From the NCBI GenBank assembly GCA_020073305.1, contig JAIQFK010000004.1, positions 248,001 through 312,000 on the forward strand: 64,000 nucleotides of DNA, read 5' to 3'. Both the position numbers and the translations under genes were made by a program. The DNA comes from Terriglobia bacterium (GTDB lineage Bacteria > Acidobacteriota > Terriglobia > Bryobacterales > Bryobacteraceae). The notes beneath the pieces were generated by a model. It did no database searches, was not told where the DNA came from, and saw only the letters and a program-made list of their open reading frames with translations. Below are positions 1-7,590 of this stretch, piece by piece. How positions within the stretch are numbered: position 1 is the first letter of the stretch; every line of letters begins with the position of its first letter.

Positions 1-90
1 GGTTTCGATGGAAGTGCTGTCCGATTCCTCGGCATAGAACCGCGCGGCAAAGATGGCCCGCCGCGCGGCTTCGGTGTACCGTTCGAACAT
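1..90 (-). CDS. Clp N-terminal domain protein (ClpA/ClpC type), 5' end only
   Basis: Only the first 30 codons lie in the window; the gene runs off the left edge. The peptide begins MFERYTEAARRAIFAARFYA, the hallmark start of the Clp N-domain repeat of ClpC/ClpA ATPases, which binds adaptors and substrates. A Shine-Dalgarno-like GGAGG sits about 8 bases before the ATG. Acidobacteria have both full-length ClpC and short stand-alone Clp-N proteins, and the fragment cannot tell them apart. It is transcribed in the same direction as, and about 35 bases after, the phosphofructokinase gene. Confidence 0.75.
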   Translation of the reverse strand, partial: MFERYTEAARRAIFAARFYAEESDSTSIET

Positions 91-124
91 ACGCGCGGCC
101 TCCAGGCACGGGCCGGGCTGGCCG

Positions 125-1309
125 CTACGCCCGTGTTAAAAAGATCGGCAACCCGATCTTGTTCTCATAATTGGGCCGGTAGCGTTCGGTGTTGTACATG
201 GTCTCGATATCCACCTTGCGCGGGCCGAGCTTGGGATCTGGGATGGGCGCGGCCGCGTAGCAGCCGCCGCAGATGGCCATCATGACGCCGTGCTCCCCGC
301 GCTCGATGCAGCCCATGGCCATGCCCGCGAAGGTGGAGGCGACCATCTTGTCCACGAAGTCGGGAGTGCCGCTGCGGAGGTCGTACGTCAGATCGCTGAC
401 GATGGTTTCTTCGCCCGTGCGCTTCTTGATCTCATCGCTCAGATCTTCGCCGACATTGGCTTTTTTCTTGTGGCCGTAGGCGTCCGCCTCACCGGTCTCA
501 CGCAGTTGATAGCCCTCCCACTCGGCGCCTTCCGAGAGAATCACCAGCGCGTAATTGCTGGGCGTATTCTTCTTATCGGTGAGCAGCAGATCGATCAGCT
601 TCTGAAGATCGAACCGGTATTCGGGAATGCAGCAGCGGGTGGAGGTGACGTACGCAGTGTAGAGCGCGGTGTAGCCGGCGTCGCGGCCAAAAATGCGGAA
701 AACCCCAATGCGCTCGTGCGAGCCGACAGTGGTGCGCTGGCGCCCAATAGCTTCGGTGGCGCGCGTAATCGCCGTGGAGAATCCAATGCAGTATTCCGTG
801 TTGCGCACGTCGTTGTCCATGGTTTTTGGAATAGCGACCACCTTGAAGCCCGCCTGGTCCAACTTGGCCGCGTAACTCAACGTGTCGTCGCCTCCGATCG
901 CGATCAGGTATTCGATCTGGAGCTTTTCCAGATTCTTGATCACCTGCGAGGTCAGATCGTAGACCGTGCTGGTCTTTCCGTCTTTGGTCGCCTGCGATGA
1001 CGGGAAGCTGACGCCACGCAGAGAATCCGGCACTTTTTTCATCTTGGAGGGATTGGTGCGCGTGGTGTGCAGGAACGTGCCGCCAGTGCGGTCGATGGTG
1101 CGGGTATTGCCGCGGTCGAGCGGCAGAACGTACCGGGCTCGGCTCACGGGATCGTCCAGGTTGACATGGGTCAACCCTTCCCAACCTCGCCGGATGCCAA
1201 CCACTTCACAACCGATTTCACTGCCCCTGTAGACGACACTCTTGATTACCGAGTTCAGGCCGGGAACGTCACCACCACCGGTGAGGATCCCCACACGTTT
1301 TACGGACAT
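125..1309 (-). CDS. pfp: 6-phosphofructokinase, PPi-dependent type by signature residues
   Basis: Phosphorylates fructose 6-phosphate to the 1,6-bisphosphate in the cytosol (glycolysis). The 394-residue protein starts MSVKRVGILTGGGDVPGLN, with the phosphate-donor loop at about 11-19. The GGDD motif (about 139-142) and PKTMDND (about 161-167) carry the Asp and Lys that characterise pyrophosphate-using enzymes; ATP-users have GGDG and GTIDND. A FGRDAGYTAL segment matches the fructose-6-phosphate site. The ORF could start nine codons earlier, but the chosen ATG has AGAGGAG about 6 bases upstream. Donor specificity is inferred from residues only, and some family members use either donor. Confidence 0.9.
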   Translation of the reverse strand: MSVKRVGILTGGGDVPGLNSVIKSVVYRGSEIGCEVVGIRRGWEGLTHVNLDDPVSRARYVLPLDRGNTRTIDRTGGTFLHTTRTNPSKMKKVPDSLRGVSFPSSQATKDGKTSTVYDLTSQVIKNLEKLQIEYLIAIGGDDTLSYAAKLDQAGFKVVAIPKTMDNDVRNTEYCIGFSTAITRATEAIGRQRTTVGSHERIGVFRIFGRDAGYTALYTAYVTSTRCCIPEYRFDLQKLIDLLLTDKKNTPSNYALVILSEGAEWEGYQLRETGEADAYGHKKKANVGEDLSDEIKKRTGEETIVSDLTYDLRSGTPDFVDKMVASTFAGMAMGCIERGEHGVMMAICGGCYAAAPIPDPKLGPRKVDIETMYNTERYRPNYENKIGLPIFLTRA

Positions 1310-1379
1310 CAATACTCCTCTCTGAGTGGTAAACATCTATTATAGGTTCGTTGGCGGGCGGCATTTTCCTGGACCTCGG

Positions 1380-2222
1380 CTACTGCTCGGTGTGCGGGCT
1401 TCCGGCCGCGTCCAGGTAGGCGAGGTAGGCCATGAGGAGGGCGTACGAGTTTTGATACTCAGGCAAACGGATCGCCGACAATGTGTCCCGGGGGCTGTGA
1501 AGGATGGGAAGGGTCTCCTGCGTCACGGAGTGAAAGTCGATGCAGGGGATTTTCTTTTCCCTGAATGGACCCGCATCCGAAAGCCCAACCTTCTCGACGT
1601 TCACGACGGCCAGAGGCAAATTGAGGGAATGGGCGACTTTGAATGCGGCTGACGCCAGTTTTTTATCCGCGTAGCTGAGCCATACTTTCGTGTCCGATAG
1701 TCCCAGCGAATCGATATTGACCATGGCTCGGATGGCTTCTCGCTGGTCCTTTGTGAGGCGGCTCACATAGAACTTCGAGCCGACCAAACCGTTCTCTTCG
1801 GATGCGAAGCCGATGAAGACGAACGTCGTCCGGCGAGGTTTTGCCTGCAGGCCTTGAAAGAAACTGGGCAGCAGCGACGCGCCGCTCCAGTTGTCGACGA
1901 CTCCATGGCCATTGTCCACCTTGTCGTAATGGGCGCCCACGATGATCGTGGCGTCTTCGGTCCCTTTCAGGGTGCAGACGACGTTCGGTGTGCGCGAGCC
2001 CTTAAGCGGTTGTTCCGCGAGCTGTTCTGCTTTGCAGCCAGCTTCCTCGAACAGGGCGTGGAGGGCCTGTTCACGCTCCGGGTTTTTGTCTGCGGCCCGG
2101 CGCAAGCGGTCCACGATGACAGAGGGCTCGACCTTTTGGTATTCGATTCTCTGCGCGACGCCTGAAAATGGACACGCGAGCAGTGTCCATAACAACCAGC
2201 CGCGAATAGCAGCGTTTTTCAA
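1380..2222 (-). CDS. M28-family zinc metallopeptidase, secreted
   Basis: 280 residues beginning with a Sec-type signal peptide (hydrophobic residues about 8-22, cleavage likely after GVAQ). The M28 aminopeptidase core is visible: GAHYDKVDN (first zinc His about 98), a bridging Asp in VVDNWSGAS (about 110), the catalytic Glu pair in ASEENGLVGS (about 142), then NIDSLG. The family removes N-terminal amino acids from peptides; the substrate is unknown. The start overlaps the stop of the upstream ceramidase-like gene by 4 bases, so the two are probably cotranscribed. Exported to periplasm or outside. Confidence 0.85.
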   Translation of the reverse strand: MKNAAIRGWLLWTLLACPFSGVAQRIEYQKVEPSVIVDRLRRAADKNPEREQALHALFEEAGCKAEQLAEQPLKGSRTPNVVCTLKGTEDATIIVGAHYDKVDNGHGVVDNWSGASLLPSFFQGLQAKPRRTTFVFIGFASEENGLVGSKFYVSRLTKDQREAIRAMVNIDSLGLSDTKVWLSYADKKLASAAFKVAHSLNLPLAVVNVEKVGLSDAGPFREKKIPCIDFHSVTQETLPILHSPRDTLSAIRLPEYQNSYALLMAYLAYLDAAGSPHTEQ

Positions 2223-3658
2223 TTCGCTTTGGGATTCGGAGGCACCGACTTCAGCAACTGCTCGAGCGCGGCGGCAATGCGCGGCGCGGCTTCCGGGCCA
2301 ACGGAATTCACTTCACCGTACCAGGCCTGAGGCGCGTTCTTGAGCCAGGGCGCGGTCTCGTCCCACTCGGCTTTGGGAATGATATAACCGATCTCGTCAT
2401 CGGCGAGGCCGACCAGCATTTTGAATTCGGCCGACATCATCTTCTTGATGGGCGGCTCGATGGGAGCATCGGGGAAGTCCGCGCCGCTGTAGCGCTCCAC
2501 CCCGCCCACGCTCAACTCGGGATACAACTCACCCGGCACCAGCGCCGCCTCGAGCACCGCCTTGCCGCGCGCCCATAGCCGCACGACTCCCACTGGCGCG
2601 CTGGTGCCGCCGTCCGGCGTCATCTTCTTGCGGCCTTTGTACAGATCCGCCTGCGCGGCCAGTTGGAAGCCTTTGTTGCTGATGGGAATCGTGATGCGGC
2701 TTTCCTGGAACTCGATGCGGTCGGCCGGCACAGTCTGTCCGTTGAGGGCTGCACCCACCGCTACCTCCGCCACGCGCCGGCCAATGAGTTCCGCCTTCAG
2801 AAAGCTGTTTTCAGGCGCCGGCCTCTTGGTCGCGGGATCCGGAACCTTAGCTCCCAAAGGCGACTGCATCCCTCCTACGGCGCCGTTCAGAAAAACCGCT
2901 ACACCATCCAGGCGCTGTTCCAGTTCCGTGCAGAGATAGTGCGGGTAGTCGGCCGTGATGAGCGTGTTCTTCGAGCCGAGCGTCTCCGGGTGATTGGCCC
3001 AATTCACGAGCGTGCCGATCGGCTTCCCTTTGGCGGTGGTGGCCTTGAGCACAATGACGCCCGCATCATGTACCTCCGGCGGCCGGTCGTCGTCAATCAG
3101 CGTGTCGAGGTCGGAGGGGTGCGCCTGTCCCAGCGTCACGATGGCCGGCTGTAAGTGGCGAATCGCGTCCACCGCCGCCTCCGTCACACGCGCTATCACG
3201 AAACTGTTGTAGGCTTCGTTGATGCCCGAGGTGCCCTGCGCCGGGCCCCAGAGGCCCATGGTGTCCTCGGCTTCATGATCGTGAGTGGCCGCGACGACCA
3301 CCGCGGGATCTTTGGCCTTCGATTTGCTTTTGGCCGCGAGCTGCTTCCTCACCTCGGCGCGAATCTTTTCGACATCATCCGCAAATAAACCGATCGAATC
3401 GACACCACACAAAACCACGGTCTGACCACCCGCGCTAAGGGCGAGGCAGCGGGCATAAAGGTTGTCGTGGATCCCGGTAGCCACGCGGTTGTTGCCGAAG
3501 CCGGCCATATAGACCGGACCGTGCTTCTTCAGGTCCGGCGTAATTTCGGTTCGAGCCGCCCCGGCGCGGATCTGAGGGCCGAGTAACTGCGCCGACAGCG
3601 TACTGGCGAAGGCGGCCAGCAACATCAGCCGCATGCCGGGCACTCTCAAACCCACCAT
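2219..3658 (-). CDS. Neutral/alkaline non-lysosomal ceramidase-like protein, N-terminal domain type
   Basis: 479 residues with a leading signal peptide (hydrophobic core within MRLMLLAAFASTLSAQ). The body starts AGAARTEITP, the typical opening of the ceramidase N-terminal alkaline-hydrolase domain. Likely zinc ligands are in ATHDHEAEDTMG and NWANHPETLG. True neutral ceramidases are longer (about 650 residues) with a C-terminal Ig-like domain that is missing here, as in the many short acidobacterial and planctomycete homologues, so ceramide need not be the substrate. The gene overlaps the TIM-barrel gene upstream by 13 bases. An internal Met nine codons in (MRLMLL) is a plausible alternative start. 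Confidence 0.8.
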   Translation of the reverse strand: MVGLRVPGMRLMLLAAFASTLSAQLLGPQIRAGAARTEITPDLKKHGPVYMAGFGNNRVATGIHDNLYARCLALSAGGQTVVLCGVDSIGLFADDVEKIRAEVRKQLAAKSKSKAKDPAVVVAATHDHEAEDTMGLWGPAQGTSGINEAYNSFVIARVTEAAVDAIRHLQPAIVTLGQAHPSDLDTLIDDDRPPEVHDAGVIVLKATTAKGKPIGTLVNWANHPETLGSKNTLITADYPHYLCTELEQRLDGVAVFLNGAVGGMQSPLGAKVPDPATKRPAPENSFLKAELIGRRVAEVAVGAALNGQTVPADRIEFQESRITIPISNKGFQLAAQADLYKGRKKMTPDGGTSAPVGVVRLWARGKAVLEAALVPGELYPELSVGGVERYSGADFPDAPIEPPIKKMMSAEFKMLVGLADDEIGYIIPKAEWDETAPWLKNAPQAWYGEVNSVGPEAAPRIAAALEQLLKSVPPNPKAN

Positions 3659-4605
3659 GCCGCCGCAGGCTGCTCTTTAATGACGAGCTGGCCGAGGAAC
3701 TGAGTGGCTTTAGTGAGACCTTCGTTGGGCGAAAGGATACTGTCTTCGTGCTCGATCGACAGGACGTAGTCATAGCCGAACATGCGCAGCGTCGAGATGA
3801 ATTCACTCCACCATTCCGCCCCGTGCCCGTAGCCGACCGTGCGGAAGATCCATGCGCGGTTGCGCTCGTCGGTGTATTTCTTGGTGTCGAGCACGCCGGT
3901 GATGGGCAGGTTGCGGCCGTAGATCTGCGTGTCTTTGGCGTGCACGTGGAAGATGGCGTTGCCCAAGACGCGAATCGCCGCGATGGGATCGATCGCTTGC
4001 CAGAACATGTGGCTGGGATCGTAGTTCACTCCGATGGCTTTTCCCGCGGCAGAGCGCAGCCGGAGCATGGTCTCCGGGCTGTAGGCCACGAATCCCGGAT
4101 GCATCTCGATGGCGATCTTCACGCCGTGGTCTTCGGCGAACTTCGCGCGCTTGGTCCAGTAGGGGATGACCTTCTTCTCCCACTGCCACTCCAGCACGTC
4201 GAGATACTCCGGGGGCCACGGACACGTGACCCAGTTGGGATACTTGGCCTTGTCGCTGTCCCCGGGGCATCCCGCGAAGTCGATGATCACCGGCACGCCC
4301 AGCTTTTCCGCCAGCCGAATGGTCTTCTGGTTAGTGTCCTGATTCTTCTTGGCGATTTCGCGGTTGGGGTGCAGCGGATTGCCGTGGCAGCTCAGAGCGC
4401 TGATGGTGAAACCGTTGTCGGCCAGCTTTTGTTTGAACTCATTCAGCTCGGTTTTGTTCTCGAGCATGGAGAGCTTGCAGTGCGGATCGCCGGGATAGTT
4501 TCCGGTACCCAGCTCGACCGTGTTGATGTTCAAGCTCCTCAGCTTCTTCAGGACGTCGTCCAGCGACATCTGCGCCAGCAGGGCAGTAAATACTCCAACT
4601 CTCAC
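3646..4605 (-). CDS. Sugar phosphate isomerase/epimerase-like TIM-barrel protein
   Basis: 319 residues of the xylose-isomerase-like / AP endonuclease 2 fold. The barrel metal-ligand signatures are visible in order: IEMHPGF, VNYDPSHMFW, HVHAKD and SIEHED, giving the Glu-Asp/His-His-Glu site. Starts MRVGVFTALL without a signal peptide, so cytosolic. Members isomerise or epimerise sugars and inositols; the substrate cannot be read from sequence. First gene of a three-gene minus-strand run with the ceramidase-like and M28 genes, and divergent from the enolase-superfamily gene; an AGGAGA lies about 6 bases before the ATG. Confidence 0.85.
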   Translation of the reverse strand: MRVGVFTALLAQMSLDDVLKKLRSLNINTVELGTGNYPGDPHCKLSMLENKTELNEFKQKLADNGFTISALSCHGNPLHPNREIAKKNQDTNQKTIRLAEKLGVPVIIDFAGCPGDSDKAKYPNWVTCPWPPEYLDVLEWQWEKKVIPYWTKRAKFAEDHGVKIAIEMHPGFVAYSPETMLRLRSAAGKAIGVNYDPSHMFWQAIDPIAAIRVLGNAIFHVHAKDTQIYGRNLPITGVLDTKKYTDERNRAWIFRTVGYGHGAEWWSEFISTLRMFGYDYVLSIEHEDSILSPNEGLTKATQFLGQLVIKEQPAAAWWV

Positions 4606-4687
4606 GTGCTGTCTCCTTTTGTGGTTTTCAGATGGACGTAAGGGATCAGAATATCACGCACCGGCGCGTGGTACTAAAATGGGCGGC

Positions 4688-6037
4688 ATGAAACGTCACT
4701 CTGCAATCGGCCGCCGTGGGTTCCTGCGCTCGGCGTCCGCGGCGCTCGGAGCCGGCTTCTGGGCTGATCAAACCCTCGACGGCGCAGTCCAGAATGTGAA
4801 CCGCAACTCGCAGCCTTCGGACCTCAAAATCACGGATCTGCGCATTGCTGTAATCAAAGGCGCGCCTATGACGTGCCCGCTCCTCCGCATTGATACCAAC
4901 CAAGGCATCTACGGTCTGGGCGAAGTGCGCGACGGCGCCAGCAAGACGTACGCCTTGATTCTCAAGAGCCGAATCCTTGCCGAGAACCCGTGCAGCGTCG
5001 ACAGGATTTTCCGGAAAATCAAACAGTTCGGGGGCCCGGCGCGGCAGGCCGGCGGGGTCTGCGGCATCGAGATGGCGCTATGGGACCTGGCCGGCAAGGC
5101 GTACGGCGTGCCGGTCTACCAGATGCTCGGCGGCAAGTTCCGCGACAAGATCCGCTGCTACGCGGACACCACCGAATCCCATGATCCGAAAGTGTATGGC
5201 CAGAGGCTGAAAGAGCGCAAAGAGCAGGGATTCACGTGGCTGAAGATGGATCTGGGGTACGACTTATTGGAAAACGAGGAGGGCACGCTGACCCACCCGC
5301 TGGGAACCAAATACAACAGCCCTCCCAACCTGCAGCACATGTTCACCGGCCACGAGCTGACCGACAAAGGTATTGCACGCATGGCGGACTTCGTGGCGAC
5401 CGTTCGCGAGTACGTCGGCATGGAGATTCCGCTTGCGGCCGACCACTTCGGGCACATCGGCGTCAATTCCTGCATCCGCCTGGGCAAAGCGCTCGAGAAA
5501 TACAACATGGCGTGGCTCGAAGACATGATTCCATGGCAGTACACAGATCTCTGGAAGAAAATCACCGACGCCGTGGACATTCCCACGCTCACCGGCGAGG
5601 ACATCTACCTTAAGGAAGGCTTCATCGAGCTGGCGAAAAACCATGCCGTCGATATTCTGCATCCCGATCTGGCTACGTCCGGGGGGATTCTCGAGACCAA
5701 GAAAATCGGCGATTCGATCCAGGAGTACGGCGTACCGATGGCCATGCATTTCGCCGGAACGCCGGTTTCCTGCATGGCCAACGTGCATTGCGCGGCTGCG
5801 ACCGAGAGCTTTCTCGTGTTGGAGAACCACTCGGTCGACGTGCCCTGGTGGGACAGCCTGGTGGAAGGCATTCCGAAGCCCATCATCGATCACGGCTTCA
5901 TCACCATTCCCGAAAAGCCCGGCCTGGGCGTGACGCTCAACGAGGAAGTGGTCAAGCAGCACCTGCTGGAGCCAGGCTATTTCGAGCCTACGCCGGAGTG
6001 GGACAAGGAGCGTTCCCACGACCGGACCTGGAGTTAA
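4688..6037 (+). CDS. Enolase-superfamily sugar-acid dehydratase/racemase (mandelate racemase/MLE type), Tat-exported
   Basis: About 449 residues from the ATG of MKRHSAIGRRGFLRSASAAL, a twin-arginine signal (RRGFLRS). An ATG 9 bases earlier is equally possible, while the reading frame open back to 4520 is overlap with the divergent gene. The capping domain is followed by the barrel: WLKMDLG, then metal ligands in AADHFGHIG, WLEDMIPWQ and TGEDIY, and a His-bearing MHFAGTP. This resembles galactonate/mannonate/fuconate-type dehydratases, which remove water from aldonic acids. Export of such an enzyme is unusual but recurrent in this phylum. Confidence 0.85.
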   Translation: MKRHSAIGRRGFLRSASAALGAGFWADQTLDGAVQNVNRNSQPSDLKITDLRIAVIKGAPMTCPLLRIDTNQGIYGLGEVRDGASKTYALILKSRILAENPCSVDRIFRKIKQFGGPARQAGGVCGIEMALWDLAGKAYGVPVYQMLGGKFRDKIRCYADTTESHDPKVYGQRLKERKEQGFTWLKMDLGYDLLENEEGTLTHPLGTKYNSPPNLQHMFTGHELTDKGIARMADFVATVREYVGMEIPLAADHFGHIGVNSCIRLGKALEKYNMAWLEDMIPWQYTDLWKKITDAVDIPTLTGEDIYLKEGFIELAKNHAVDILHPDLATSGGILETKKIGDSIQEYGVPMAMHFAGTPVSCMANVHCAAATESFLVLENHSVDVPWWDSLVEGIPKPIIDHGFITIPEKPGLGVTLNEEVVKQHLLEPGYFEPTPEWDKERSHDRTWS

Positions 6038-6048
6038 CTCCCGCGCGT

Positions 6049-7389
6049 CTACGGCCGTCCTGCCCGACGCGCTGCGGTCGTCGTAGTGGCTGCCGGCGGG
6101 TCCTGGGTATCATCCGGTTCCACGGCGGGATTTGTGGCCGGGCTGGCCGGCGCCGAGCGCAGTACATCATTGGCAAAGAAAAACTTTCCGTCCGTCGGCA
6201 CCATCATCACCTGCACTTTATCGGAAAGCCGCTCGGCGATGATCTTCTGAATCAGCAGTGGATTCTGCTTCAACGCGGCCGCTTCCGTCTTCATGCGTTC
6301 GGAATCCGCCGCCGCTGTAACCCGGATGCGATTGGCTTCGGCATCCGCCATCAGCTTGCGCTTTTCCAGTTCCGCGCGGCTGTCGATCACTTTGGCTTCC
6401 GCCTGGGCTTCGGCATTCTTCACCGTGGATTCCTTGCGCGCCTCGGCCTCGAGCCGCGTCTGTTCAATCTGCTTTTGTTTGAGCGGCAGCGTATGCTGCA
6501 TGGCATCGGCCTGTGCCTTGGCGTTCAGCACCACAACTTGTGCCTCCCCTTCGGCCTGCCGCACGCGCCGCGCCTTTTCGGCATCGGCTTCCAGCTCCGC
6601 GGTCCGAACCATCTTCTGCTTGATGTCGACTTCCACGGTCATACGGTCGCTCTCCTGTTCCTTAAGCAGCAGGCCCTCGAGCCCTCTGGCGTACTCCGGC
6701 GGAAGCTGAATGTCGCGCAGGATGACCTCTTTCACCAGCAAGCCGTCGACGGCGAGCTTCTGTGCGATGGCCTCGGCCGCCATCTTGCGGACCTCCTCAC
6801 GCCGCGTGGCGAACACGTCGCGGACCAGGTAATTCGGAACGATCTGGCGGAACACGCCAGCCACCACCGGCGGCACAATTTCCTGCTCGATGGGCTGCGG
6901 CAGATTCGAATGAATGTAATCCAGGCGGCGCGGGTCCAGCCGGTAGCGCACGGCAATGGCAAGACCCACGGGCAGGCCCTCCTTGGTCTGAACTTTAAGC
7001 GTTTCCACCTTGTTCTTTGGATCTTCGCCCAGCGAAGTGTTGAAGACCTTCTCGCGAGTATCGTAGACCACAACGCTTTGAACCAGCGGCACGATCCAAT
7101 GCACGCCCGGGTACAGCGCGCCCGGGAGTGTCCCGGAGATCTGGCTCACCAGCACGCCGGCGCTTCCAGCGGGCACCACTACGAAACTCAAGCCCAACAA
7201 CAGGGGGGCGACAGACAGAAGCGCCAGGCGCCCCCCGTCTCGCCAGCGAATTTCCACGGGCTGTCGAGGCTGGCCGCCGTCGGCGCGCCAGGATTGCCGG
7301 GTCCGGTACACGTCATAAATCACAACAGCAAGAGCGCCAGCGAACAGCCCGGCGCCGGAAAACAGCAACAAGTACTTCAACAGCAACAT
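6049..7389 (-). CDS. SPFH/band-7 (prohibitin-flotillin-like) membrane protein
   Basis: 446 residues. Two N-terminal hydrophobic segments (about 3-25 and 53-73) are followed by the SPFH domain (about 75-260; begins VPAGSAGVLVSQISGT and includes VYDTREKVFN) and a long charged Ala/Glu/Lys-rich coiled coil (about 260-370). The C-terminal tail is Pro/Ala/Thr-rich. Such proteins form ring or cage assemblies in membrane microdomains and modulate proteases or transporters. AGGGAG lies about 9 bases before the ATG. The 3' end is convergent with the enolase-superfamily gene, 11 bases away. No specific partner (FtsH, NfeD) is adjacent. Confidence 0.85.
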   Translation of the reverse strand: MLLLKYLLLFSGAGLFAGALAVVIYDVYRTRQSWRADGGQPRQPVEIRWRDGGRLALLSVAPLLLGLSFVVVPAGSAGVLVSQISGTLPGALYPGVHWIVPLVQSVVVYDTREKVFNTSLGEDPKNKVETLKVQTKEGLPVGLAIAVRYRLDPRRLDYIHSNLPQPIEQEIVPPVVAGVFRQIVPNYLVRDVFATRREEVRKMAAEAIAQKLAVDGLLVKEVILRDIQLPPEYARGLEGLLLKEQESDRMTVEVDIKQKMVRTAELEADAEKARRVRQAEGEAQVVVLNAKAQADAMQHTLPLKQKQIEQTRLEAEARKESTVKNAEAQAEAKVIDSRAELEKRKLMADAEANRIRVTAAADSERMKTEAAALKQNPLLIQKIIAERLSDKVQVMMVPTDGKFFFANDVLRSAPASPATNPAVEPDDTQDPPAATTTTAARRAGRP

Positions 7390-7422
7390 ACGCGTCTTCT
7401 CCCTGAGCCAGCGCAGGAGATT

Positions 7423-7467
7423 GGTCGGGCGTGCCCGACCCCTAATCTCGTAAGAGGCCGGGCACGC
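7423..7467. repeat. Nested inverted repeats between permease and SPFH genes
   Basis: A perfect 7-bp hairpin (GGTCGGG, loop CGTG, CCCGACC; 7423-7440) overlaps a second, longer-range pairing (GCGTGCCCG at 7429-7437 with CGGGCACGC at 7459-7467). The two are mutually exclusive. It lies in the 201-base gap downstream of the permease pair and just upstream of the SPFH gene on the minus strand. No T-run follows on either strand, so it is not a textbook terminator. It could be an attenuator, an RNA processing site or a member of an interspersed palindrome family. Confidence 0.45.
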
Positions 7468-7590
7468 TCGATGCGGCGCCGCTCACGACGCTCATTCGCA
7501 CGACGATGGCCACGTGATACGTGATTGATTTGTGTGTCGGAGAAGAATGCCGCCGCCGTGTGCCGGCAGACACGGCGTGGCAAAGACCAC

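Noticed and set aside
4520-4687. Upstream part of the enolase-superfamily ORF
   Set aside because: Overlaps the divergent TIM-barrel gene; the Tat signal begins at 4688.
5788-7524. 578-residue plus-strand ORF opposite the SPFH gene
   Set aside because: It runs through the end of one gene and antisense to another and has no recognisable domain.
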